DNA from: Pantoea brenneri
GTDB lineage: Bacteria > Pseudomonadota > Gammaproteobacteria > Enterobacterales > Enterobacteriaceae
Assembly: GCA_002095305.1 (NCBI GenBank)
Contig: MIEI01000011.1
Coordinates: forward strand, 1-64,000
Length of the DNA stretch: 64,000 bases
Direction: 5' to 3'
Shown here: in pieces, positions 40,226-48,009 of the stretch
Numbering within the stretch: the stretch's first letter is position 1
Layout of the letters: the number at the start of each line of letters is the position of its first letter
Notes under the pieces: generated by a model
What the model was told of the DNA's origin: nothing
Database searches by the model: none
Seen by the model: the letters and a program-made list of their open reading frames with translations, nothing else
Translations under genes and position numbers: made by a program

Positions 40226-40949
40226 AAAAGAAAGTACAAGACAAGCTTTCACCGCCAGGCTGATTGCGGCCTGTGAGAGTGCCGGCATTGTCGGACATGG
40301 ACGAAACAAACAGGTTGCTAAGGCCCTGCAACAGCAAGGCTGCAAGATTTCAACGCCGGGAGTGTGGAAGTGGTTCAACGCCCAGTCAGTGCCCGATGGG
40401 GGCAATCTGCTGGCCCTGAGTCAGCTGCTTGGCGTCAGAGTGGAGTGGCTGCAGTACGGGATGGATCATCCGGCTGAACCGGTGACGTTAAGCGCGCTGA
40501 CCGGCCATAAAAACGTCTTTCGCGTTGATAGCCTCGACATCGGCCAGAAAAGTGCGGCGGGTCTGCCTGCGCGCGATGAGTTTGTCGAAACCATCCAGGC
40601 CATTGAGTATGGTCAGGATGAGGCGCGGGTGCTTTTCAACGGCCGGCCGGCAGAAAATATCCGTCTGATCGCCATCAACAGCGATTCGATGGCCGACACC
40701 TTTGCTCCGCGCGATCAGCTGTTTGTCGACATCAGCGTGCGGATGTTTGACGGTGATGGCATCTACATTTTCACCCTCGACGAGCAGCTCTACCTGAAGC
40801 GCCTGCAGCTACAGCATAAGAAAATTGCAGTAATATCAGATAATAAGCGCTATGAAACCTGGTATCTCAACCATGATGATGTGGCCAGCCTGAAGGTACT
40901 GGCGAAAGTCATCATGAGCCAGGCACGACACTATCAGATCCTCGGTTAA
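40218..40949 (+). CDS. CI-like phage repressor (HTH plus S24 LexA-type peptidase)
   Basis: A 243-aa protein with an N-terminal helix-turn-helix (VAKALQQQGCKISTPGVWKWFN, about residues 33-54) and a C-terminal S24 domain: Ser157 in INSDSMADTFAP and Lys194 in YLKRLQ form the dyad. Ala114-Gly115 in the linker (SAAGLPA) is a possible RecA-induced autocleavage site. No clear ribosome site precedes the ATG, so it may be leaderless or weakly translated. It is oriented with, and upstream of, the lysis/tailspike operon, and is its likely controller. No lysogeny or integration genes accompany it. Confidence 0.85.
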   Translation: MVKKESTRQAFTARLIAACESAGIVGHGRNKQVAKALQQQGCKISTPGVWKWFNAQSVPDGGNLLALSQLLGVRVEWLQYGMDHPAEPVTLSALTGHKNVFRVDSLDIGQKSAAGLPARDEFVETIQAIEYGQDEARVLFNGRPAENIRLIAINSDSMADTFAPRDQLFVDISVRMFDGDGIYIFTLDEQLYLKRLQLQHKKIAVISDNKRYETWYLNHDDVASLKVLAKVIMSQARHYQILG

Positions 40950-41011
40950 GCGCGCTGTCAGCGGGCGAGACCGCCAGCCTGCAAAAAAATAATCGACATA
41001 AATTCAAAAAT

Positions 41012-41048
41012 TTAACCAGCGGTAAATAAAAAATTAACCAACAGTGTT
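41012..41048. promoter_or_regulatory. Candidate repressor operators before the lysis operon
   Basis: TTAACCAGCGGTAAA (41012-41026) keeps 5 of 6 palindromic pairs and resembles the site at 40211. TTAACCAACAGTGTT (41034-41048) shares one half-site and touches the -35 element. Placement fits repression of the promoter at 41048; inference only. Confidence 0.35.
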
Positions 41049-41076
41049 TGATAAAGCATAAGAACCTGTTAATAAT
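41048..41076 (+). promoter_or_regulatory. Sigma70 promoter of the lysis/tailspike operon
   Basis: TTGATA (41048-41053), a 17-nt spacer and AATAAT (41071-41076), each one base from consensus. The transcript would carry an about 290-nt leader before the small basic protein gene, with GC-rich hairpins such as GGCTGC-TCAC-GCAGCC and TTCGG-TTCG-CCGAA. Confidence 0.6.
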
Positions 41077-41129
41077 TTGAACATGGATGAACGAAGCAGT
41101 TCTTTCAGGGACGACCCGCTCTTAAACAA

Positions 41130-41381
41130 TTGAGGCGCTGCACAAGCGCGAATCAAACCACCCAAAAGTCAGTGAACTTTGGGATGGGGTGGATGCGCAA
41201 AATGCAGCGTCGTCAGATGCCGTTTATTCCCCTTCGCCTACTTTCCACCTGGCTGCTCACGCAGCCGGGCGGTGAGTGTGCGAGCGTGAATCGCGACATT
41301 CGGGCCCGTTCGGTTCGCCGAAAGCTCGCGCCTGCCACCCCATCGCCAAAGACTCATTCACAGGAGGAGTTATGGCGATAA
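41130..41381 (+). CDS. Possible Ash/Icd-like phage leader protein
   Basis: An 83-codon frame beginning with TTG. Its central segment KSVNFGMGWMRKMQRRQMP resembles the conserved stretch of Ash-family / host cell division inhibitor Icd-like proteins of P4-type satellites and other prophages. The C-terminus is arginine-rich. It overlaps the next gene's start by 10 nt, so it could couple its translation. The non-ATG start and weak ribosome site leave real doubt; the region may instead act as a structured RNA leader. Confidence 0.4.
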   Translation: MRRCTSANQTTQKSVNFGMGWMRKMQRRQMPFIPLRLLSTWLLTQPGGECASVNRDIRARSVRRKLAPATPSPKTHSQEELWR

Positions 41382-41650
41382 TTCACTATGGCAAAAGCGT
41401 TTTTATGGGCAACGCACGTACTCGTCGCCATCGGCGGCGCCAACCTCTCAGCAGCCTGAAACAGAGCATCGACCAGGCACTAAACTTCCCACCCGAAACA
41501 CCCACCCTGCGGCGTGCAGAGCAAATCTGCCAGCGTCAGGTCACCCCGCGCGTTGATCGTGCAATAACGGCGCCTCGCGCCAAAAATCAGGAAACGCCCA
41601 GCTTCGACAATTGCTGTCTGCCGCATGTGCATCTCTACGCAGTGCGCTGA
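41372..41650 (+). CDS. Small basic phage-module protein, unknown function
   Basis: A 92-aa protein with a very strong ribosome site (AGGAGG, 4 nt before ATG). It has an N-terminal arginine-rich patch (RTRRHRRRQ, residues 17-25), a polar middle and a Cys-Cys pair near the end (NCCLPHVHLY). I do not recognise a family. Position between the leader and the lysozyme suggests a regulator of the late genes, possibly nucleic-acid binding, but nothing in the sequence proves it. A 205-nt gap to the endolysin has no obvious terminator. Confidence 0.6.
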   Translation: MAIIHYGKSVFMGNARTRRHRRRQPLSSLKQSIDQALNFPPETPTLRRAEQICQRQVTPRVDRAITAPRAKNQETPSFDNCCLPHVHLYAVR

Positions 41651-41855
41651 TTAGCGTCAGAAATCTCCCGTTCTGTCTCCCTGTTCAATTCCTGTTACCT
41701 CCATTTTTCACTGGCCGCAATCCGGTTATTTACTGTTCAGTTTCGCTGGAGGGTCATCCCTGTCTGCGGCTGAAGGTGTGAGGGGCATTGATCAGCGGAC
41801 GTTATGTATTTTTTCACAGGGCTGAGTTGCTCTGACCCGTCATTGAGGAATCGTT

Positions 41856-42323
41856 ATGAGCCAGATAATTGCAATGCTGAATTTTGAAGAGGGCTATGCC
41901 GACGTGCCTTATCTCGACACGCTGGGCTTCCCGACGGTCGCGGGAGGGATTCGTATCGGCCCGAAAGGCGCATCGCTAAGTAACTATGCGTTCCGCGTTC
42001 CGCGCCGCGTCGGGGATGTGTGGAAGCAATGCATTCTGGAAGGCAAGGTGCAGGACATGCAGAGCCGGGAGCTGCTGCGTAATGCGCTGGCGAAGTGCAA
42101 TGACGCCCGCACTGATGTGCTGCTGAGCATGGCCTATCAGCTGGGGGTCGATGGTGTGATGCAGTTTAAAAACATGCTTACCGCCATTGCCAGTGAGAAC
42201 TTCAACGAGGCCGCAGACGCGATGATGAACAGCCTGTGGGCTCGTCAGACACCAGGACGGGCCCGGCGCCATGCTGAAGTGATGCGTAGCGGCACCTATG
42301 CGGTGTACAGGGGGCTGCTATGA
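41856..42323 (+). CDS. T4-type lysozyme (GH24 endolysin)
   Basis: A 155-aa muramidase without signal peptide, so it needs a holin to reach the wall. The T4 lysozyme triad spacing is preserved: Glu12, Asp21 and Thr27 (E-9-D-6-T), followed by the C-terminal lobe SLWARQTPGRARRHAEVMRSG. The usual GIGH turn is changed to GGIRIG. RBS GAGGAA. Its stop overlaps the holin start (ATGA). Cleaves glycan strands of peptidoglycan. Confidence 0.87.
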   Translation: MSQIIAMLNFEEGYADVPYLDTLGFPTVAGGIRIGPKGASLSNYAFRVPRRVGDVWKQCILEGKVQDMQSRELLRNALAKCNDARTDVLLSMAYQLGVDGVMQFKNMLTAIASENFNEAADAMMNSLWARQTPGRARRHAEVMRSGTYAVYRGLL

Positions 42324-42667
42324 GATGGCTGATGTTCCTGATTGCCGTGCTGACCGCGATCATCATTCTGCTGCTGCTGCAGCGCTTTACCACTCTGCAG
42401 TTTGTCTCCCACGCCCGTCTGTTATTCAAAACCTGGTCGGTCTGGCTCGCCTCGCTGGGATCGATGCTCAGCGCCTGGGCGCAATCCTTTCCCTCCGCCG
42501 CCGTCGATGCCTGGAGCGTACTGCCGGAAGACGTCAAAGCGATTCTGCCGCACAACTACCTTGGGCTGGTCGGCGCTTTCATGGTGGCGATGGGGGTGAT
42601 TGCCCAATTTGTTCGTCAGAAAAACCTGCTGAATGAGAAGCAGCGGGCGGAGGTAACCAAATCATGA
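42320..42667 (+). CDS. Holin-like membrane protein
   Basis: A 115-aa protein with an N-terminal hydrophobic helix (residues 3-20) and a C-terminal one (about 80-98, YLGLVGAFMVAMGVIAQFV). The middle (WSVWLASLGSMLSAWAQSFP ... LPEDVKAILP) resembles small phage holins of the DUF7940 type. Overlaps both neighbours by 4 nt, so the lysis genes are translationally linked. Confidence 0.75.
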   Translation: MRWLMFLIAVLTAIIILLLLQRFTTLQFVSHARLLFKTWSVWLASLGSMLSAWAQSFPSAAVDAWSVLPEDVKAILPHNYLGLVGAFMVAMGVIAQFVRQKNLLNEKQRAEVTKS

Positions 42668-42957
42668 CGCTGTTAACCACGTTACTCGGCGGCGGCTGGC
42701 ACTGGATCGCGGCGCTGGCCGGCATCATTGCCGCGCTGGGTGCCAGCTATTTCGGTGGGAAAAAAATCGGCAAAGTGCAGCAAAAAGCGCGTTCTGACGT
42801 CGAAAACGCACAACAACAGGCGTCCCGCGTCGAAGCGGTCGCGCAGCAGCAACAACATAACCGTGAGGAGGCCAACCGTGTGGCGACTGACAATCACAAC
42901 CTTGATGACGCTGCTGCTCGCGACAAGCTGCAGCAGTCGAAATACCACCAACCCTGA
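42664..42957 (+). CDS. Rz-like inner-membrane spanin (i-spanin)
   Basis: A 97-aa protein: one N-terminal membrane helix (about residues 13-30) and a long Gln/Ala-rich coiled coil (35-95) as in i-spanins. Starts within the holin stop. Its last 80 nt also encode the o-spanin in another frame, the standard Rz/Rz1 arrangement. Confidence 0.75.
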   Translation: MTLLTTLLGGGWHWIAALAGIIAALGASYFGGKKIGKVQQKARSDVENAQQQASRVEAVAQQQQHNREEANRVATDNHNLDDAAARDKLQQSKYHQP

Positions 42958-43114
42958 ACCGGTCGCGATAACCGATTCAGCCTGCGTTCTGTTTTCCCCT
43001 CTTTATACCTACGGCGATGACGCACAAAAGATGGACGTTCGCACCGTGCGCGCTATTAACACCCACAACGACATGTGGGACACCCTCTGCGGCCACCCGG
43101 CCTCTGCTAAGTAA
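42878..43114 (+). CDS. Rz1-like outer-membrane lipoprotein spanin (o-spanin), GTG start
   Basis: A 78-aa lipoprotein encoded partly inside the i-spanin gene. GTG 42878 follows GAGGAGG at a good distance and gives a short signal WRLTITTLMTLLLATSC with lipobox cysteine. The mature part ends CVLFSPLYTYGDD...INTHNDMWDTLCGH, like many phage Rz1-type proteins. A longer frame from 42728 would bury the signal peptide and was rejected. Together the spanins would fuse inner and outer membrane at lysis. Confidence 0.75.
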   Translation: MWRLTITTLMTLLLATSCSSRNTTNPEPVAITDSACVLFSPLYTYGDDAQKMDVRTVRAINTHNDMWDTLCGHPASAK

Positions 43115-43161
43115 CCTGCTGATAATCAGCGACTTATCTAAGTTATCCTGAGGAGGATACT

Positions 43162-44907
43162 ATGATCGAAGTTAACTCTTTTGCTGAACTGCGTACGACT
43201 CCCCCATCAAAATCAGGTGAAATTGCGATCCTGAAACGCTATTACGACAAAGACTCGAGCTTCCGTGGCGGCGCAGACTTTGTTGGTTTCCTCAGTACTA
43301 CCCCACTGAAAGATGATGGCGGTACGGTCGCTATCGGCAACGGTTTTTACTGGAAACGCACCATCAACGATCCTACTGAAGTGAATATTCTGCACTTTGG
43401 CGCGAAAGGGGATGGGGTAACTGATGATACCGACGCGTTTAAGCGGATGCTGGCGTGGACGCAGACCTATAACACCTACGTGAAAGCGCTGCCGGTTCGT
43501 TTTCCCGGTGGCCGCTTCCTGATTTCGCCTATCGATCTCAGCGATACCGAAATCCCGTTCTTCGGCCTGTTAGGGGACGATCTGGAACTCGGCTCACTGC
43601 CGCGCACCACGATTATTTCCGATAAAAGCGCCAATACGGTGTTTAAAGTAAAGGCGCGCCGGACTGCCATCAAAGGCATCGTCTGGAACGGGCAGGCCAG
43701 CGCCGATACCACCGCCAAAGTCACTATTTTACCCGAACAGTGCAGCAACAATCAGCCGTTCTTCGAAAACACCTGTATCGAAGGGCAAACCGTCAATATC
43801 AGCTGCTTCCGGGCGCAAAGCACTGGCGGCACGGTGTTTAAGCTGCAGGATACGCTCGACAGTAAGTTCGATCAGATCTACACCACCAGCACCTTTTCAC
43901 GGGTGTTTGACGTCGGCTGGTCGAACTCACCCAATGGCGTCTGGGACCACTCAACCGCGATTGAGTTAAGTAACGCGAACTTCCAGTCCGGCTACGGCGA
44001 TGCCACGCTCTATATGCCGCGCATGACGCAGGGCATCCTGCGTAACGTCTGGATTGAGCATACCCGCAATCCGGGCGATCTGTCGGATGGTGGCTGGACC
44101 ATTGATACGCTGAACATTGAAGATTGCGGGACGCCGCTCAACCTCAACAATGCCCGCGTCATCATGCGTCAGATTAACCTGCAGGCGGGCGCAAAAATCA
44201 CTAACGACCTGGCCGCCGGGAAATGGCTATCGACCTTTGAATACGGTTATCGCCGTGATGAAAACCACGGCAGCTTCCTGACCGGTTCACTGCGGGTCGG
44301 CTATTTCAGCGGCTATAAGGTGGTGAACAACACCGATACCGATAACTGGTACCGGCTGGGGCAGCTCTATTTCCCGAACCCTAATCAGGCATGGGTGATG
44401 GAACTGATCGGGAAAGCGGATGCGACCACGCCTTCCGGCACGGCAGGGTCGCCGGTCAACCTGCCGGGGACCGGCAGAACGCTGATTAATCTGCAGCGAC
44501 TGGAGACGGTATGGGCGGATGCGTATCACATGGGCCAGCCTTCGGTGATGGATATCCGTTACGGCCGGGTCGGCACCACCTATGCGGTGGTCTGGGTCAA
44601 GCTGCGGGCCAACAGTGGCGAAACCATGTTCAACCTGAAGACCACCGGTCCGACCCGTTTTGATACCGGTTCCTGCTCGCTGTTCCAGTCTGATATGTCG
44701 GTGGTGACTGACATTACCAAAGTAGGGACGCTGAAACCGGCCGCACGCTTCGGCATGCATAACGGACTGGCCGGCATTGGTGCCAATGAAAAAGGGGTGG
44801 TGACTCTCGCAACGGCGGCGGGCACCCCGGCCAATAAAACCGCGCCGACCGGTTTTGTGCTGATCAATATCAACGGCGTTGACCGCAAGGTCCCTTACTA
44901 CGATTGA
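43162..44907 (+). CDS. Beta-helix tailspike / polysaccharide depolymerase-like protein
   Basis: A 581-aa protein. The N-terminal part (VNSFAELRTTPPSKSGEIAILKRYY) resembles the head of phage tail spikes. Residues 78-93 (HFGAKGDGVTDDTDAF) are the entry motif of the Pectate_lyase_3 right-handed beta-helix. The C-terminal 150 residues look like a separate beta-rich domain. Related proteins include phage tailspikes and exopolysaccharide-active proteins such as Erwinia AmsF. No signal peptide. RBS AGGAGG, 47 nt after the o-spanin with no terminator between, so it belongs to the lysis operon. No baseplate or tail gene is present that could hold it on a particle. Confidence 0.8.
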   Translation: MIEVNSFAELRTTPPSKSGEIAILKRYYDKDSSFRGGADFVGFLSTTPLKDDGGTVAIGNGFYWKRTINDPTEVNILHFGAKGDGVTDDTDAFKRMLAWTQTYNTYVKALPVRFPGGRFLISPIDLSDTEIPFFGLLGDDLELGSLPRTTIISDKSANTVFKVKARRTAIKGIVWNGQASADTTAKVTILPEQCSNNQPFFENTCIEGQTVNISCFRAQSTGGTVFKLQDTLDSKFDQIYTTSTFSRVFDVGWSNSPNGVWDHSTAIELSNANFQSGYGDATLYMPRMTQGILRNVWIEHTRNPGDLSDGGWTIDTLNIEDCGTPLNLNNARVIMRQINLQAGAKITNDLAAGKWLSTFEYGYRRDENHGSFLTGSLRVGYFSGYKVVNNTDTDNWYRLGQLYFPNPNQAWVMELIGKADATTPSGTAGSPVNLPGTGRTLINLQRLETVWADAYHMGQPSVMDIRYGRVGTTYAVVWVKLRANSGETMFNLKTTGPTRFDTGSCSLFQSDMSVVTDITKVGTLKPAARFGMHNGLAGIGANEKGVVTLATAAGTPANKTAPTGFVLININGVDRKVPYYD

Positions 44908-44922
44908 TGATCACCACTTTTG

Positions 44923-44949
44923 GGCGAGGCTGCGGCCTCGCCTTTTTTT
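44923..44949 (+). terminator. Terminator of the lysis/tailspike operon
   Basis: Stem GGCGAGG / CCTCGCC with loop CTGCGG and seven T. It closes the module 15 nt after the beta-helix gene. Confidence 0.92.
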
Positions 44950-45078
44950 GTCTGACGCCTGCGCCGCGGGCATCGGACTGTCAGGCGAGCTGCTGCGAAA
45001 ATCCGCAGTTGAACGCCGCCTCTCTTGACGCATTTCCGCTTTTTTTCTAAGGTATTTCCCCGCTAATCCCGCCCGTTT

Positions 45079-45154
45079 GCCGGTATAGCTCAGTTGGTAG
45101 AGCAGCGCATTCGTAATGCGAAGGTCGGAGGTTCGACTCCTCTTACCGGCACCA
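45079..45154 (+). tRNA. thrW: tRNA-Thr (anticodon CGT)
   Basis: A 76-nt cloverleaf with acceptor arms GCCGGTA / TACCGGC, D-loop AGCTCAGTTGGTAGAGC, anticodon loop TTCGTAA (CGT, 45112-45114), GGTTCGACTCC T-arm and encoded CCA. In E. coli the equivalent thrW follows proA and is a prophage attachment site. Confidence 0.97.
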
Positions 45155-45398
45155 GTTTTTCTCTTTATCAGATCCTCTTCTTCTATTACCTCCTTATTAG
45201 GTCTGTTTGGCCGGTTAACCTCAGGCAGGATCGCGCTCGCCGATTACCGCTCAGGGCGACATCGCTAGCGCGCGTGGCACCAATCTCTTTCCAGTTCAGC
45301 AGAGAAGGGCATGCGACTCGCACCAACCAGCTTCTGACGATTAATTTCAATTGCCGCTTGCGTCACTTAAAGAAGTGTGGCCTAATGAATCGTCGGTT

Positions 45399-45554
45399 TG
45401 ATTAACAGACACTATCAAAGTAAGTATCCAAAGCAGTTCTCATCTCTAAGTTTGTCGCGAGACATCCCTTCTTTTTGAGTCTTCTCTTACGTTCTGATTA
45501 AAATCTGTTCTCAGGCCATTATGCCGGAAGGCTCGATATATTAAGGATTTAAGC
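45399..45554 (+). ncRNA. cspA-type 5' leader (cold-shock thermosensor)
   Basis: A long leader precedes the cold-shock gene. TGATTAACAGA (45399-45409) resembles the cold box TGACGTACAGA. The last 60 nt (AAAATCTGT, GCCATTATGCCGGAAGGC, ATTAAGG) line up with the 3' part of the E. coli cspA leader, whose refolding at low temperature exposes the ribosome site. The stretch 45155-45398 holds only the promoter region; I see no gene there. Confidence 0.65.
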
Positions 45555-45767
45555 ATGTCTAACAAAATTCGCGGTACCGTTAAGTGGTTTAACGCAGAGA
45601 AAGGCTTCGGTTTCATCTCTCCTCAGGACGGCAGCAAAGATGTATTCGTACACTTCTCTGCAATCCAGGGCACTGATTTCCGTTCATTAGATGAAGGTCA
45701 ACAAGTTGAGTTTACAGTAGAAAATGGCGCCAAAGGCCCAGCTGCTGCGAACGTTGTTGGTCTCTAA
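45555..45767 (+). CDS. Cold shock protein, CspA family
   Basis: A 70-aa single cold-shock domain binding single-stranded RNA/DNA: RNP1 KGFGFI and RNP2 VFVHF are intact. The N-terminus [17 protein letters not shown] and the end [13 protein letters not shown] fit the CspA/B/E group; the leader and downstream microprotein favour a cold-induced copy. RBS AAGGA. Confidence 0.92.
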   Translation: MSNKIRGTVKWFNAEKGFGFISPQDGSKDVFVHFSAIQGTDFRSLDEGQQVEFTVENGAKGPAAANVVGL

Positions 45768-45776
45768 GGACTGAAA

Positions 45777-45941
45777 ATTACATTTAAATGTCCTCACTGT
45801 AATGGCTCACAGTTTCGTACATCACACTTTGATGTTACAAGAGCCAATCCGCATGGAGCGAAATGCATTTTCTGCAAATCTGTCGTTGTTCAGGTGAACG
45901 CGGCGAGGATTGCACTTCAGAGCCAGCCTCGCGCTCTCTGA
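45777..45941 (+). CDS. YmcF/YnfQ-like cold-shock microprotein, ATT start
   Basis: A 54-aa frame directly after the cold-shock gene: TFKCPHCNGSQFRTSHFDVT followed by NPHGAKCIFCKS. It aligns with E. coli YmcF and YnfQ, which also follow csp genes. Two CxxC pairs suggest a zinc ribbon. There is no ATG/GTG/TTG at the right place. ATT 45777 lies 6 nt after AAGGA, matching the ATT initiation reported for the E. coli proteins. Probably translated from the csp transcript; the terminator follows at 45988. Confidence 0.75.
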   Translation: MTFKCPHCNGSQFRTSHFDVTRANPHGAKCIFCKSVVVQVNAARIALQSQPRAL

Positions 45942-45987
45942 TTAAAGGCTAACTGAGCTTTATAGCGTTGTTGCATTTACTGTAATG

Positions 45988-46013
45988 AAAGGCTGCCAAT
46001 GGCAGCCTTTTTT
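45988..46013 (+). terminator. Terminator of the cold-shock unit
   Basis: Stem AAAGGCTGCC / GGCAGCCTTT with loop AAT and a T run. Confidence 0.9.
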
Positions 46014-46024
46014 GTTTCTGTCAT

Positions 46025-46084
46025 TCTGCTTCTGCTTCTGCTTCTGCTTCTGCTTCTGCTTCTGCCTCTGCCTCTGCCTCTGCC
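46025..46084. repeat. Hexanucleotide tandem repeat (TCTGCT)6(TCTGCC)4
   Basis: Six TCTGCT units followed by four TCTGCC units, starting 11 nt after the cold-shock terminator. The open frame across it (Leu/Pro runs) has no ribosome site and is an artefact of the repeat. The remaining stretch to 46303 shows no gene. Confidence 0.9.
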
Positions 46085-46303
46085 TGAGTCTCAGCTTGCT
46101 CTGATGTTCACGCTATTCTGTTGCTTATCCCTGGCTCCGCCTGTTGCTGGCGCACGGCCTGACGTCATCGCTTCCCTGTTCAACAGAAATTAACTCCAGG
46201 CGCAGACGCTGGTCTGGCTGTAACAGCTGCGGGGCAACAACGTTACGGCCCGCCGGAGCAGGCCGCTGGAACAAACAAACTTCGCTACTTCTCAGCCACG
46301 GTA

Positions 46304-47884
46304 TCAGGCACTGTGTGCTGCGTTCAGCGAGAGCTGTCCTACTTTAAATACGCTCATCGCCTGCGCCATCCGCTCAGCCTGATCCTGCAGAGCTTGTGAA
46401 GCTGCGGACGCTTCCTGCACCAGCGCGGCGTTCTGCTGCGTCACCGCTTCCATCTGGGTAATCGCCATATTGATCTCACTGATGCCGCTGCTTTGTTCAC
46501 TGCTGGCGATGGTGATTTCGCTCATGATGTTTGCCACGCTCTGCACGCTGTTGACTACTTCGCCAATGGTAGAACCGGCATGGGTAACCAGCTTGCTGCC
46601 TTCATCCACCTTAGCGACCGAATCTTCAATCAGCACTTTGATCTCTTTGGCAGCCGAGGCTGAACGCTGGGCCAGATTACGCACTTCAGAAGCGACCACT
46701 GCAAAGCCACGGCCCTGTTCACCGGCACGCGCGGCTTCAACGGCTGCGTTCAGCGACAGAATGTTGGTCTGAAAGGCAATGGAATCAATTACGCTGATAA
46801 TGTCGACAATCTTCTTCGATGACAGGGCGATTGCCTCCATCTTCTCAATCACCTGTTCCATCACCACACCGCCTTCACGCGCCACGCTGGAGGTGCTGGC
46901 GACCAGCTGGTTGGCTTCACGGGCGTTGTCAGCGTTGTGCTTCACGGTTGAGGTCATCTGTTCCATGGCAGACGCCGTCTCTTCCAGTGAGCTGGCCTGC
47001 TGCTCGGTGCGGGTAGAGAGATCAAGGTTGCCGCTGGAGATCTGGTTTGATGCCACCGCAATCGTATCGGAACCGGTACGTACTTCGGTGACGATGGAGA
47101 GCAGATTATCGTTCATCCGTTGCAGCGCCTGCATCAGCACGCCGGTCTCATCGCGTGACGTCACCTGAATTTTTGAGCTCAGATCGCCGGCGGCAACGCG
47201 CTCGGCAACATCAACCGCAGCCACCAGCGGGCGCACGATCGAACGCGTCAGGAAAAGGCCCAGCATAATTGAGGCCAGAATCGCCAGCGCAGAGAAAATC
47301 AGCGTGATGGTAATTGCTGACTGACCATTGGCCACGATGCTCTGGCCTTCGCCACGCAGCTGGGCATCCTGTGAATTGGCAAATGCGACAGCATCATCAA
47401 GGAACTTGTTCTGGGTCGCGGTCATCGACTTCAGCACGTAGGCGCTGGCAGCGTCGAAGTTGCCGCTTTTCACCAGCGTAACCAACTCCGTTTTGACCTT
47501 CTCAAAGGCTTCGGCCGATGCCAGCAGACCGGCAATTTTTTTCTTACCGACTGCCGTAACCTGAATGTCGGCGATCTTTTTCATGGCGGCGTTAGTACGC
47601 TGGGTTGCTTCGTCCAGCTGGCCGTAACGTTTCACGTTCATTTCCGGCCGGTTAGTGTCGATCACGATGCCGCGCAGGTATTTGATCTGATCGTTGACAC
47701 CATCGCGCACATCAAATGCCAGTCGCACTTTTACGTAACGATCGTCCACGATCGAGGCGATCGCGGTGTTGATGCTGTTAATTTTCGTTATGGATGTCAC
47801 CCCAATGACTATCAGTAACGTCACAACAATACCGAAGGCTGCGGCGAGCCGCATACCCACCTTCATATTCTTGATACTGACCAT
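46304..47884 (-). CDS. Methyl-accepting chemotaxis protein
   Basis: A 526-aa inner-membrane chemoreceptor: TM1 (about 12-34), a periplasmic four-helix-bundle sensor domain (35-190), TM2 (191-213), HAMP, then a cytoplasmic signalling hairpin with the conserved tip [24 protein letters not shown]. The end (LSLNAAHSA) lacks the NWETF-type CheR/CheB tether, so adaptation would depend on other receptors. Ligand unknown. Preceded by a FliA-type promoter. Confidence 0.9.
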   Translation of the reverse strand: MVSIKNMKVGMRLAAAFGIVVTLLIVIGVTSITKINSINTAIASIVDDRYVKVRLAFDVRDGVNDQIKYLRGIVIDTNRPEMNVKRYGQLDEATQRTNAAMKKIADIQVTAVGKKKIAGLLASAEAFEKVKTELVTLVKSGNFDAASAYVLKSMTATQNKFLDDAVAFANSQDAQLRGEGQSIVANGQSAITITLIFSALAILASIMLGLFLTRSIVRPLVAAVDVAERVAAGDLSSKIQVTSRDETGVLMQALQRMNDNLLSIVTEVRTGSDTIAVASNQISSGNLDLSTRTEQQASSLEETASAMEQMTSTVKHNADNAREANQLVASTSSVAREGGVVMEQVIEKMEAIALSSKKIVDIISVIDSIAFQTNILSLNAAVEAARAGEQGRGFAVVASEVRNLAQRSASAAKEIKVLIEDSVAKVDEGSKLVTHAGSTIGEVVNSVQSVANIMSEITIASSEQSSGISEINMAITQMEAVTQQNAALVQEASAASQALQDQAERMAQAMSVFKVGQLSLNAAHSA

Positions 47885-48009
47885 GCTTTTTTCCCCGTTT
47901 TATTATTTATCACTGTGTTATCAGCAATCAGGTTCCTTGCTGCTGTGCGCGATTCACCTGCTGTGCCCGGCGTCGTGCCGCCGAAAAAAGGGTGATCTCG
48001 CGCACACTG

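Noticed and set aside
45094-45405. Open frame of 103 codons starting inside the tRNA
   Set aside because: Its first 20 codons are the tRNA-Thr sequence and no ribosome site precedes it; chance frame.
45131-45554. Attachment-site duplication of the thrW 3' end
   Set aside because: I found no second copy of the tRNA 3' segment on either side of the module.
45999-46193. Leu/Pro-rich open frame over the hexamer repeat
   Set aside because: Composition comes entirely from the tandem repeat; it starts within the terminator hairpin and has no ribosome site.
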